Made by a program: the position numbers and the translations under genes
Notes under the pieces: model-generated
Databases searched by the model: none
What the model was told of the DNA's origin: nothing
The model's input: the letters and a program-made list of their open reading frames with translations, nothing else
NCBI GenBank assembly: GCA_964406945.1
Contig: CAYOTO010000040.1
Coordinates: 1-30,098 of the forward strand
Length of the DNA: 30,098 nucleotides
From: UBA2266 sp964406945
GTDB lineage: Bacteria > Planctomycetota > Phycisphaerae > Sedimentisphaerales > Anaerobacaceae
Reading direction: 5' to 3'
Shown here: positions 5,810 through 14,644 of the stretch, in pieces
Position numbering within the stretch: position 1 is the stretch's first letter
How the letters are laid out: every line of letters begins with the position of its first letter

Positions 5810-8800
5810 ATGCGACGAATGATGGTTGTGTTCGGATTTGTGGCGGCGTTTGTGTGTGGCGGGGTTGTGGAGGCAGCGGCGGTTATCGAGGCGGAAGCGG
5901 CGTTTTGTTCGAGTCGGCATGGTGGTGCGGGCGGCAGAGCGGATAATGCTGTCGATCCGACTGATCTGAATGATTCGGGCCGGCATATTTCGAGCGGTTG
6001 GGGCAATGGTACGTGCTGGCTGTCGAGCAGTGCGGGAGAGCCGAACGACCAGTGGATATACGTCGATCTGGGCGGTGCTTACGACCTGGAGGAGATACGC
6101 ATCTGGAATTACCATGAGAGCACCGGGGGCGGGCCGGAAGTGAGCGGGCGGAGCGTGAGGCAGTTTGGCCTGTGGGTCGCGGGGCCGGGGGCAAAGCTGC
6201 CGGACGGCCCGGGGGCCAGGCCGTTCAAGGATGCGGGCTGGAGGCAGGCGGACGTGGGGGCGAGCGAGCTTGGGAAAGGGCCGGCGACTAAAGGTAATCC
6301 GGGTGATATCGAGGCGACCGATGTGTTCAGTCTGGCCGGCCAGGACGGGGTTCGGTACGTGGGTATTGACGTGGGCAGCGGATACGGTGGGCAAAAGGAT
6401 CTACCCAATTCGGTGGGACTTGCTCAGATTCAGGTGACGGGTTCGTCGCTGCAGGCGGGCGATCCTGACCCGTGGGACGGGTGCGGGATGGTGGATGCAG
6501 GCAGGCGGCTTTCGTGGGAAGCGCCGCAGGCCTATGCGGCGAGCGGATACCGGGTTTACTTCGGGCGGGACAGAAAATCGGTGGAGGCCGGTGAATCTTC
6601 GGCGCTTGCCGGGGAGGGGGCGGCTACCCGCTTTAAGCCGGGCGAGGCGATGGCCAGTGATGCGGAGTACTTCTGGCGGGTGGATGCGATGGAGGGACAG
6701 GTTGTTCACGAGGGTCGCACTTGGAGCTTCCGGACTTGTCCCGACAGGCTGGCTTTCGATGAGATCATCTTCGTGAAGCGTAAGCCCTATTCGTCGGACC
6801 ATTACTACACGGATATCAACAACGGAACACACGCCGACAGGTTTCATCGCGATAATGGCATTTATGTGTACAACATACGGACGGGCCGTGAGCGGGCAGT
6901 CGTGACGGCGTCGCAGTTGCCGGGGCAAACGGGGTTCATCGGCAAAATAAGCCTGTCGTTTGATGCGGAGAAGGTGGTATTCGATTTTAGAGAAAACCCG
7001 GGCTCGGGCTTTCGAATCTGGGAGGTAAACGTAGACGGCAGTGGGCTGCGCCAGGTGACTCATTCTCCAGACGACGAGGCTGAGAAGGTAAAACGATGGG
7101 GCCGACCGTGGCATACGGACGATATTCACCCGTGTTATCTGCCGGACGGCAATATCATCTTTTCGTCCACTCGGTGCGAGCATACGATTTTGTGCGGCGG
7201 CTCGGCGGCCCTCGTGGCGCCAGTGCTTCATCGCATGGACGCGCACGGCGGAAACATCGAGCAACTGAGTTTCAGCCCGGTGAGCGAATTCTGCCCGGTG
7301 GTCCTGGATGACGGGCGGGTGATGTACCATCGTTGGGAATACATCGACAAGGGGGCGCGGGTCTGCAAGACGATATGGTCGATGAATCCGGACGGGTCGA
7401 GGCCGCAGGAGCTTTACGGCGTGGGCGACGACACGACGACGGTGTATATGTATCCGCAGGCGATTCCCGGCAGTAATGGTTCCAGGCTGGTCACGGTGGG
7501 AACGTGCCACTTTCCGCAGGGCGGCTGTCTGGGGGCGGTGATGTATCTTGATCTGCAGCGGGAGATTCGCAGACGCGGGCCCGATCCGGACGAGCCGGGG
7601 TTTAAGAAGATCGATCCGCAGTACGTGGCGAATAATCTTACGCCGGAGGTGTTCGTCGAGCGGCGGACGGAGCCGGGCTGGTACTTCCGGGTCGAGAACG
7701 GCAAGTACGTTCACGATCGAGAGGGAATGAGCGGACATCTCTACACGCATCCGTATCCGATCAGCGAGGATGAATTTCTGGTTTCGTACAAGGCGGATGC
7801 GGGAGACCATTATAAGAATGTGCCGAATGCATATGGGATTTATCTGCTGGATACGGGCGGCGGGCTTCGGGCGGTTCACAGGGATGCGGCTCTTTCGTGC
7901 TGGCATGCGATGGTGCTGAAGGCGAGAGAGGTTCCCCCGGTTATCAGAAGTTCGCGCGATCCGGAGTATGCGGCCAGGGGCGAGGCATTGTGCGTGGTGC
8001 GGGATGTTTATGAAGGTATGGAGGGAATCGAACGGGGCGAGATCAAATGGCTGCGCATCAATGAGGCCATACCACGCTACTGGGATACGGGACGGCGATG
8101 GGGGCACGCGACGAGCAGTTCGAGCTGGAAGGCCGCGTTGTGGCCGCGGGTTCAGTGGGGCGTGGTGCCGGTCGAGCCGGACGGATCGGCGTGTTTTACG
8201 GTTCCGACCAACCGGGATGTTTTCTACCAGGCGCTGGACAAGGATTTCAGAGAGGTGCAGCGGGAGCGCACTTACGTCAATTACAAACCGGGCGAGGTTC
8301 GCTCGTGCGTAGGTTGTCACGGCAGGAACAATTACACCGGTGCGGCGGCCGGGCATAAGGCGACAGCGCTTTCGCGGCCGCCGAGCGTACCGCAGCCGCA
8401 GCCGTGCGACCTGGTCGAGAACGGCGGGGACGGACGGGCCCGGCAGGTGATCCACTATCCTACGGACATACAGCCGATTTTCGACGCCAAATGTGTGTCG
8501 TGTCATGGAAACGAGAATCCGGCGGCAGGTTTGAGGCTGACGAGCAATGTAACTCAATACTACAATGTTTCGTACGAGGAGCTTTGCAGGAAGCAGTTGG
8601 CCGGGCCGATTATACCGGAGTTCACGAGTTTCACGCAGGGGGACCAGGGCAATTACAACGGGGCGACGCTGCCGCCGAAAAGTTTGGGATCTTACAACAG
8701 CGTGCTGATGGCGGTGCTGACAGATGCGGAACATATGAACAATAAGACGGAAGACCACTCGCAGATGCTGGATGCGAACGAGTTGATGGTGCTTAGCAGG

Positions 8801-8965
8801 TGGGTGGATTCGAACTATCAGTTTTACGGGACATACTACGGGCGGCATCATTCCCACTGGGCCACTGTGGATCCGGGGGACGGCTCTTATTCGCCGAAGG
8901 ATTTCCGACGAAGGCCGACATTCGAGGAGGCCATCAGCAACCGTGCGCCAAAATGGCACCGTTAG
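5810..8965 (+). CDS. secreted dihaem c-type protein, hydrazine-synthase-alpha-like
   Basis: The start at 5810 is preferred because CAGGA lies 8 nt upstream; a TTG at 5792 and an ATG at 5801 are in frame but badly placed. The 1051-residue product has a signal peptide (cleavage after VEAAA), a discoidin/F5-8-like beta-sandwich at about 25-205 (DQWIYVDLGGAYDLEEIRIW), a fibronectin-III-like module at about 215-305, and a beta-propeller at about 310-560 with TolB-like VDGSGLRQVT and the HPCYLPDGNIIFSSTR and VVLDDGRVMYHRWEYIDKG blocks typical of hydrazine synthase alpha homologues. Two CXXCH haem sites are at 833-837 (CVGCH) and 895-899 (CVSCH). Homologues are common in planctomycetes that do not perform anammox; the reaction is unknown. 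Location: periplasm or cell surface. The surrounding carbohydrate enzymes suggest an oxidative or binding role on polysaccharide, by inference only. Confidence 0.88.
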   Translation: MRRMMVVFGFVAAFVCGGVVEAAAVIEAEAAFCSSRHGGAGGRADNAVDPTDLNDSGRHISSGWGNGTCWLSSSAGEPNDQWIYVDLGGAYDLEEIRIWNYHESTGGGPEVSGRSVRQFGLWVAGPGAKLPDGPGARPFKDAGWRQADVGASELGKGPATKGNPGDIEATDVFSLAGQDGVRYVGIDVGSGYGGQKDLPNSVGLAQIQVTGSSLQAGDPDPWDGCGMVDAGRRLSWEAPQAYAASGYRVYFGRDRKSVEAGESSALAGEGAATRFKPGEAMASDAEYFWRVDAMEGQVVHEGRTWSFRTCPDRLAFDEIIFVKRKPYSSDHYYTDINNGTHADRFHRDNGIYVYNIRTGRERAVVTASQLPGQTGFIGKISLSFDAEKVVFDFRENPGSGFRIWEVNVDGSGLRQVTHSPDDEAEKVKRWGRPWHTDDIHPCYLPDGNIIFSSTRCEHTILCGGSAALVAPVLHRMDAHGGNIEQLSFSPVSEFCPVVLDDGRVMYHRWEYIDKGARVCKTIWSMNPDGSRPQELYGVGDDTTTVYMYPQAIPGSNGSRLVTVGTCHFPQGGCLGAVMYLDLQREIRRRGPDPDEPGFKKIDPQYVANNLTPEVFVERRTEPGWYFRVENGKYVHDREGMSGHLYTHPYPISEDEFLVSYKADAGDHYKNVPNAYGIYLLDTGGGLRAVHRDAALSCWHAMVLKAREVPPVIRSSRDPEYAARGEALCVVRDVYEGMEGIERGEIKWLRINEAIPRYWDTGRRWGHATSSSSWKAALWPRVQWGVVPVEPDGSACFTVPTNRDVFYQALDKDFREVQRERTYVNYKPGEVRSCVGCHGRNNYTGAAAGHKATALSRPPSVPQPQPCDLVENGGDGRARQVIHYPTDIQPIFDAKCVSCHGNENPAAGLRLTSNVTQYYNVSYEELCRKQLAGPIIPEFTSFTQGDQGNYNGATLPPKSLGSYNSVLMAVLTDAEHMNNKTEDHSQMLDANELMVLSRWVDSNYQFYGTYYGRHHSHWATVDPGDGSYSPKDFRRRPTFEEAISNRAPKWHR

Positions 8966-8998
8966 AGAGCAAGCACGAAGCACGAATCTCAGAAAGCA

Positions 8999-9025
8999 GG
9001 GACAGGTAACTGCTCCCCTTGTCCC
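8999..9025. repeat. imperfect hairpin between convergent genes
   Basis: GGGACA (8999-9004) and TGTCCC (9020-9025) are inverted around a 15-nt centre. They lie between the ends of the HzsA-like gene and the GH43 fusion gene. There is no T-run on either side, so termination is only possible. Directly upstream is AGCACGAAGCACGAATC (8972-8988), with a near-direct repeat of AGCACGAA, reminiscent of dispersed intergenic elements. Confidence 0.35.
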
Positions 9026-9055
9026 CAGTTAGACCTTTTGGTTACGTCAGGTGGA

Positions 9056-11317
9056 CTAATTATCTTCGGCGAGTGCGGCATCGGTTGTGGGGGCGAATTG
9101 GGAGCTGTTTCGCGTGGCTCGGCTGGTTATTCCGCCTGTTTGGTCGAACCAGAGGGGGTCGAGGCAGACGAAGCGGCCCCACTCGACGCGGTCGGTTCGT
9201 TTCTGGTGATAGATGTGCCACCACTGGCCTTCGGCGTCCCGGACGGCGCAGCCGTGGCCGGGGCCGTAGATGCCGGGCCCGCGATGCACTATGGGATTGT
9301 GGGGCGCACGCTCAAACGGGCCCATGGGATTGTCGGCGGTCGCGTATCCTACGCCGTAGAACGGGGTATTGGCGCCCGAACCGCTGTAGAGCAGGTGGTA
9401 AATGCCGTCGCGTTTGATTATCCAGGGACCTTCCGTTACATGTCCGGCGCGGGTTTCCCAGTCGGATTCGGGCTTCAGGATTACGCGAGGTTCGCCGAGT
9501 TTTTCGGTTGGAGAGGCCATTGGCTGGACGGAGATTCGGAAGCCGGGTAACTGGACGTAGTAGAGATAGCTCTTGCCGTTGTCGTCACGGAAGAAGTGGG
9601 CGTCTATTGCGCTGTCGAAGAATTTTTTGACGATCTCGAACGGACCGAGAGGATTGTCAGAGGCGGCAACGCCTACGGTCTGGTTGACGGTGTAGTAGAG
9701 GTAAAACCGGCCGGAGTCGCCGTCTCGCCAGACATCGGGAGCCCAGACGTGTGGCGCACCGGGGCGGAAGACCACAGGGCCGCGTGTCCAGTTAACCAGG
9801 TCCGTGGAGGTGAAGACGCGCGTGCCGTTATCGCCGTTCACTTCGCCCGTGGCGTAAAGGTAGTAGAGGCCGTCGTGATGGATGACTGCGGGGTCTGCGA
9901 GTGTGCCTTCGACAACGGGGTTTATGTATGCGGACTTGATGACGGCGAGCCAGTGGCCTTTGCCGGGGGCCTCAATTCCAGCAATTTGCCCCCCTTCCAG
10001 CGTCTGTTCGTCCTTCCAGTCGCCGGTTCGGATATCGATCCAGCGCAGCAGGTATGAGCCGGGGCTTTTGCGCATGTCGAGGCCGACCCGGCCGCCGTCG
10101 GTGAAGTAGATTGCGTAGGCGTGGCCGGGGTTGCAGGCCAGATATGCCTGGTTCTTCTGTCGGTCGGTTAGAAGTTCGTTTGCGGGCTCGATGCTCCAGA
10201 GCCGCATAATTGATTCGAGTTTGCGGGCGGATTTTACGGATGCTATGGACAGTTCGGACAGGCCAAGGCCGGAATCGGGGCGGTGGAAACGCGCGGTTGC
10301 GGCTCCGCCGATGACGTGTCGCCACCAGCGTTCGAGACCGTCGCGGGTATTGCCGTGGCGTCCGCCGTCGGCTCCGTAGGTTTTGACTGTGTTGAGCGGC
10401 CGCGGGTGTTTTGCGGTATATTCACGTGCCCACTGAAAATTATCCCAGTGCTCCTGGCCTTTTTTCTGGTTGTTCTGGGAAACGTCGCAGAAGGCGTAGT
10501 GGTCGGGGTGGTCGAAGGTGCGTTTATGTCTGGCGGCCTTGAGATCCCAGTCGTCCCACATTTCGGTAACATAGACTGTTTTGCCTTTCTGCTTTGCGCT
10601 GTCAAGGATAAGCTGCGACCAGTAGCGACCCCACTGTTCCTCGCCGGAGGTCTCGTTGTCCATGCAGTAGAGGACATGATCGTAGTTCAGCGAGTATGAG
10701 AGCAAGTTTTCGACGAAGCGTTTCTGATATTTTAGAACCGCGGTGATGTTTCGCTGCTTGGGGGTTGTAAAGAAGAAGGGCTGGCGGTTGGCGCCGGGAT
10801 GGTTGGGATATTCGGGCGCGAGGGTGCTTTCTTGGGATGAGTAGTTTACGTTGTTTTTGGGGTTGTATGGGTGGATGATCCAGTTGTCCCGGGAATAGTC
10901 GAATCTGTCCCAGACTTCAATTTGCACGATGATGTCTCTTTTGGCGGTCTCGGCAAGGAAGCGGTCGAATCGCTTCCAGTAGGCGTCGTTCCATTGGTCA
11001 AGGTCGTACTTGCCGTTGTCGAGTTTGGCAAAGGGGTAGAGTTCGAAGTCTTTGTCTTTGCGGTCGCTCATGGTGTTGCGTACGTAGTTTGCGCCTATGG
11101 CTTTCATGGCGTCGAGGTGGTTTTCCAGTTTCGGAGAGGGCCATTGGAAGAGGTTGTCATCGTCGCTGGCTCCGAGCATAAGGACGGGCCGGTGCTTGTA
11201 CTGCCAGTACCTGGGGTTTTCGGGCCAGGGCTGGATGGCGTCGGCGTTGTCGGCCTGCGATGCCACGGATCCGAGCAAGGTTAAGAGAACGGTTGTGAGA
11301 TATATTGACCTTAGCAT
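9056..11317 (-). CDS. secreted two-domain glycosidase: GH140-like barrel plus GH43
   Basis: The 753-residue protein has a signal peptide (cleaved near residue 20, VASQA). Residues about 30-380 look like a TIM-barrel glycosidase-like domain of the DUF4038/apiosidase (GH140) type, with carboxylates in YCMDNE (E222) and VTEMWD (E252). Residues about 385-460 (AYAIYFTDGGRVGLDM, LLRWIDIRTGDW, GHWLAVI) match the 'collagen-binding' module that usually ends such proteins. Residues 465-735 form a GH43 five-bladed propeller with the expected three acids: D475 in LADPAV, D572 in IDAHFF, E629 in VTEGPW. GH43 enzymes cleave arabinosyl, xylosyl or galactosyl links. The start has AAGGAG 6 nt upstream. The gene is divergent from the beta-helix gene and convergent with the HzsA-like gene. 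Confidence 0.88.
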   Translation of the reverse strand: MLRSIYLTTVLLTLLGSVASQADNADAIQPWPENPRYWQYKHRPVLMLGASDDDNLFQWPSPKLENHLDAMKAIGANYVRNTMSDRKDKDFELYPFAKLDNGKYDLDQWNDAYWKRFDRFLAETAKRDIIVQIEVWDRFDYSRDNWIIHPYNPKNNVNYSSQESTLAPEYPNHPGANRQPFFFTTPKQRNITAVLKYQKRFVENLLSYSLNYDHVLYCMDNETSGEEQWGRYWSQLILDSAKQKGKTVYVTEMWDDWDLKAARHKRTFDHPDHYAFCDVSQNNQKKGQEHWDNFQWAREYTAKHPRPLNTVKTYGADGGRHGNTRDGLERWWRHVIGGAATARFHRPDSGLGLSELSIASVKSARKLESIMRLWSIEPANELLTDRQKNQAYLACNPGHAYAIYFTDGGRVGLDMRKSPGSYLLRWIDIRTGDWKDEQTLEGGQIAGIEAPGKGHWLAVIKSAYINPVVEGTLADPAVIHHDGLYYLYATGEVNGDNGTRVFTSTDLVNWTRGPVVFRPGAPHVWAPDVWRDGDSGRFYLYYTVNQTVGVAASDNPLGPFEIVKKFFDSAIDAHFFRDDNGKSYLYYVQLPGFRISVQPMASPTEKLGEPRVILKPESDWETRAGHVTEGPWIIKRDGIYHLLYSGSGANTPFYGVGYATADNPMGPFERAPHNPIVHRGPGIYGPGHGCAVRDAEGQWWHIYHQKRTDRVEWGRFVCLDPLWFDQTGGITSRATRNSSQFAPTTDAALAEDN

Positions 11318-11426
11318 GGCTGTCTCCTTAATCGGACTTATGGGTTATTTGCAAACACCGGCAATGTTAGCACAAATCAAGATATATTGCACTATGGGAG
11401 TCGGGGGAATGGGGTGGGGGTTTTGC

Positions 11427-11456
11427 TTGCGTGGGGCGATTGGGGCAGCCTATAAT
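11427..11456 (+). promoter_or_regulatory. candidate promoter of the beta-helix operon
   Basis: TATAAT at 11451-11456 matches the -10 consensus; TTGCGT at 11427-11432 is a weak -35 with an 18-nt spacer. The ATG lies about 60 nt downstream. The 199-nt divergent gap must also hold the promoter of the minus-strand GH43 gene, which I could not place. Confidence 0.5.
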
Positions 11457-11516
11457 CGGGTCCATCGGCGTTTTTGCGAATATACGGATTCGAACAGCAA
11501 TGAAGAAAGGCTTGGA

Positions 11517-14500
11517 ATGTGTAATCAGGTGGTCCGGATTTATGCAGCGGCAATGGTTTTGTGCGTGGGGGCGGCGGCCGCAAATGCGACGGCGGGCGAG
11601 GATTTGCTCGTATACTGGAACTTCGATAATAGCGCAGGGGCCCAGGTGGAGGATCTTTCGGGCGGCGGCCTGGATGGGCGAGTCGGGGCGGAGTTGACGC
11701 AATCGCCTGCAGGCAAGGCCGCTATGATGGACGGGGAGGCCGGCAGTGTTGTGGAAGTGAGACTGCCGCAGGGCAAGCGGTTCGGGCGGCGGTCGTGGAC
11801 GTTCATGTGCATGGTTAAGCCGATGCGGCTGGGGATCGAGAGCACGCAGAATCAGCGGCGGATTTTTGCATTCGGCAAGTACCCGGATGCGTATTTGGTC
11901 ATCGATATCACGGGTGAGGGGCGGCTGAGCTGTTATTTCTGCTATAAGGATGCGGCGGGAAAGACGGTGTCGACCGGAGGATCGTCGCGAGTTCGGCTGC
12001 GGCAGGGTCTCTGGACCCATATTGCGGTTGTATGCGACAGGAGCGAGGGCGAGATCAGGATGTATGTGAACGGGTACTGTCCCGACGGCGGCAGGATTGC
12101 CGACGGATTCGACGGGGATTTCAGTCTGGACGGCCGGCTTACGGTCGGCAGCGGGTGGCAGAATTATTACGGGCTGGTGGACGAGGTGAAGATTTACCGG
12201 CGGGCGGTGGGGACCAAAGAAATCGAGGCGGAATTCGACAGGCTGGATAGTATGTTCGAGATAGAAGAGTCGGCGGAAGTTGCGGCGGCCAAGAGGCGGA
12301 TTCGTCAGGAGCGCATATTCGATGAGGTTAATGCAGCCTGGTCAGACAGGAGGTTCGAGCGGGTGAGGGAACTATGTCGGCAGGTTGTCAGGTCTGAGGA
12401 TGCGCCGGAGCATTTCAGAAGTTATGCACATTTGCGAATTGCCCGGAGCTATTTGCGTGAGCATAAGCGGGACTCGGCTGCGGCCGTGTCCGCAAAGATA
12501 GCGGAGAACGCTGCGTATCCGGAGGTTCACCGGCAGGCGGCGGCAAAGTTGGCGGGTAATGAGACGGGAATCGACAGCCGGACAAAAGTTCCGGAGATAG
12601 CCGGATTTGCGGCGGAAGTGTTTGTCTCGCCGGATGGTGAGGACTCGAATCCCGGTACGAAGGCAAAGCCATTTGCTACGCTTGCGCGAGCGAGAGATGA
12701 AGTGCGGACCATCAGGAAGCACGGCGTGCGCGGCGCGGTGGCGGTTACGGTTATGCCGGGTGAGTATGAGGTGCACAATACGCTGGAGCTTGCGACTCAG
12801 GATTCGGGAACTGATTCGGGTGCGATGGTTTATCGTGCGCAGGAAAAAGGCAAGGCCGTATTTTACGGGGGCAGGCGTCTGTCGGGTTTCGAGGCGGTTA
12901 CTGACGGGGACGTACTGAAGCGCATACCGGCCGAGGCCAGGACAAAAGTGAAGCAGTGCAATCTGGAGGCACTGGGAATAAGAGACTATGGCGAGTTGAA
13001 GGTTCGAGGGTTCGGTCAGCCGTCATCGCCTCCTACGCTCGAGCTTTTCGTGGATGGGGAGCCTATGACACTTGCCAGGTGGCCAAACGAGGGTTTCGTC
13101 GGGATAAAGAAGCTCGTCGAATCCGGATCGAAGGCGACGGGGCAGCCGTCGGTTTTCGAGTACGTATCCGACCGGCACGAGCGGTGGATGGATGCGAGCG
13201 ACGGGTGGCTGTTCGGGTATTTTCACTTTCTATGGGCGGATGCGACGATCAGGATCGGCAAAATTGATCCCGAGAAGAATACAGTCACAACAGCCGAGCC
13301 TTATAACTACGGCGGACGGGGCATGAGCACGGGGCAGGGTATTCAGTATTATGCTTTTAATCTGCTCGAAGAGATAGACTTACCCGGGGAGTGGTATCTG
13401 GAGCGCGAGACGGGGATGCTCTATTTGTATCCGCCGGGCGATCTGGATGATTCGGTGGTTGAGATCGGAATGTTCTCTGAGCCGATGATCGCGATGGAGG
13501 GCGTTTCGAATGTGCGTATCGAAGGGCTGAAGTTTGATCTGGGCAGGTACAACGGTATTGTGGCTAGAAATTGCAGCGACTGCTGGTTTCTCGGGTGCTC
13601 TGTCGGCCGGATGGCGGGCAACGGCATCATGATTCACGGGGGCAGGGACAACAGGCTGATCGGCTGCGACGTGCACACGACCGGCAGGCGGGCGACGGAA
13701 GTGATCGGCGGGGATCGCGAGACGCTCAAACCCGGTGGACACGTGGTTGAGAACTGCCGCATATATGATTTCGGACGAATCGACCGGACTTATACTCCCG
13801 CAATTCAGTTGGAAGGCGTGGGCAACCGGGTGGCGCACAATCTGATGTACAACGGGCCCAGCAGTGCGATGCGGATCGAGGGCAACGATCATCTCATGGA
13901 GTTCAACGAAGTGCACAGCATGGTCCGGGAGTCCGACGATCAGGGGGCAATGGAGCTTTTCGGCAATCCGACATATCGGGGTGTGGTATTTCGTCACAAC
14001 TACTATCATAACATCGGCAAGACGGGCAGCGAGAAGGCGGTGCACGGGCAGGCAGCGGTGCGTTTCGACGATGCCATCAGCGGCATGCTGGTTTACGGCA
14101 ACGTGTTCTACCGGTGTGCGAACGGGAATTTCGGGGCGGTTCAGATGAACGGGGGAAGGGACAACGTGATCGACAACAATCTGTTCGTGGACTGCAAGCA
14201 GGGTATAAGCGGCGGATGGTATCGCAATAACGGTATCTGGAGGGCCTTGAGAGAGGGCCGCAAGCCCCGCGGCTGTATCATGAACGAACTGTATCTGCAG
14301 CGATATCCGCAGATCGTGAGCATGTTGAGAGAACCGGGGATAAATCATCTGTGGCGAAATGTATTTTACAGGTGCGGCAGGGTCGCCACGCGGCCGGTCA
14401 ATATCGATAAGTTTCAGAACGCAGTTTTCGAGGATGATCCGGGGTTTGTCGATGCAGCGAATCAGGACTTCGATCTGCGGCGTGATGCGGAACTGTTCGA

Positions 14501-14618
14501 GAGGATATGTTTCGAGCCGATACCGTTCGACGAGATAGGGCTGTACGAGTCCAGGTGGCGTGCGAGTTGGCCTGTAGAGACGACGGCGGTCCGGATGCCT
14601 GACTGGCGTGGTAATTGA
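11517..14618 (+). CDS. secreted LamG / right-handed beta-helix protein
   Basis: The start at 11517 has GAAAGG 6 nt upstream and is followed at once by a signal peptide (MCNQVVRIYAAAMVLCVGAA, cleavage near NATA); the frame is open upstream to 11097 but that part overlaps the divergent GH43 gene. The 1033-residue product has a LamG/concanavalin-like domain (about 28-232: VYWNFD, WTHIAVVCDRSEGEIRMYVN, GLVDEVKIYRRA), an alpha-helical repeat-like linker (about 235-345), and then the motif FVSPDGEDSNPGTKAKPFAT which opens DUF1565-like and GH141-like beta-helix enzymes. Late segments rich in N-x-hydrophobic steps (NGIMIHGGRDNRLIGCDVHT) form the helix coils. Likely a glycosidase or lyase on acidic or fucosylated glycans, or a glycan-binding protein; GH141 membership is a guess from the opening motif. 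Confidence 0.85.
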   Translation: MCNQVVRIYAAAMVLCVGAAAANATAGEDLLVYWNFDNSAGAQVEDLSGGGLDGRVGAELTQSPAGKAAMMDGEAGSVVEVRLPQGKRFGRRSWTFMCMVKPMRLGIESTQNQRRIFAFGKYPDAYLVIDITGEGRLSCYFCYKDAAGKTVSTGGSSRVRLRQGLWTHIAVVCDRSEGEIRMYVNGYCPDGGRIADGFDGDFSLDGRLTVGSGWQNYYGLVDEVKIYRRAVGTKEIEAEFDRLDSMFEIEESAEVAAAKRRIRQERIFDEVNAAWSDRRFERVRELCRQVVRSEDAPEHFRSYAHLRIARSYLREHKRDSAAAVSAKIAENAAYPEVHRQAAAKLAGNETGIDSRTKVPEIAGFAAEVFVSPDGEDSNPGTKAKPFATLARARDEVRTIRKHGVRGAVAVTVMPGEYEVHNTLELATQDSGTDSGAMVYRAQEKGKAVFYGGRRLSGFEAVTDGDVLKRIPAEARTKVKQCNLEALGIRDYGELKVRGFGQPSSPPTLELFVDGEPMTLARWPNEGFVGIKKLVESGSKATGQPSVFEYVSDRHERWMDASDGWLFGYFHFLWADATIRIGKIDPEKNTVTTAEPYNYGGRGMSTGQGIQYYAFNLLEEIDLPGEWYLERETGMLYLYPPGDLDDSVVEIGMFSEPMIAMEGVSNVRIEGLKFDLGRYNGIVARNCSDCWFLGCSVGRMAGNGIMIHGGRDNRLIGCDVHTTGRRATEVIGGDRETLKPGGHVVENCRIYDFGRIDRTYTPAIQLEGVGNRVAHNLMYNGPSSAMRIEGNDHLMEFNEVHSMVRESDDQGAMELFGNPTYRGVVFRHNYYHNIGKTGSEKAVHGQAAVRFDDAISGMLVYGNVFYRCANGNFGAVQMNGGRDNVIDNNLFVDCKQGISGGWYRNNGIWRALREGRKPRGCIMNELYLQRYPQIVSMLREPGINHLWRNVFYRCGRVATRPVNIDKFQNAVFEDDPGFVDAANQDFDLRRDAELFERICFEPIPFDEIGLYESRWRASWPVETTAVRMPDWRGN

Positions 14619-14644
14619 TAATTATTCATCCGTGAGGAAAGTAT

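Noticed and set aside
5810..8965. Evidence for anammox (hydrazine synthase)
   Set aside because: Only an alpha-like homologue is present, with extra carbohydrate-type modules; no beta or gamma subunits or other hydrazine genes are seen.
6401..8983. Long minus-strand open frame (860 codons) opposite the HzsA-like gene
   Set aside because: It lies fully antisense to a gene with signal peptide and haem motifs; its product is Arg/Pro/His-rich with no domain, as expected from GC-rich third positions on the other strand.
11097..11516. Upstream extension of the beta-helix frame
   Set aside because: It overlaps the divergent GH43 gene, and a signal peptide with a good ribosome-binding site starts at 11517.
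13380..14348. Minus-strand open frame opposite the beta-helix gene
   Set aside because: Antisense shadow without start signals or domains.
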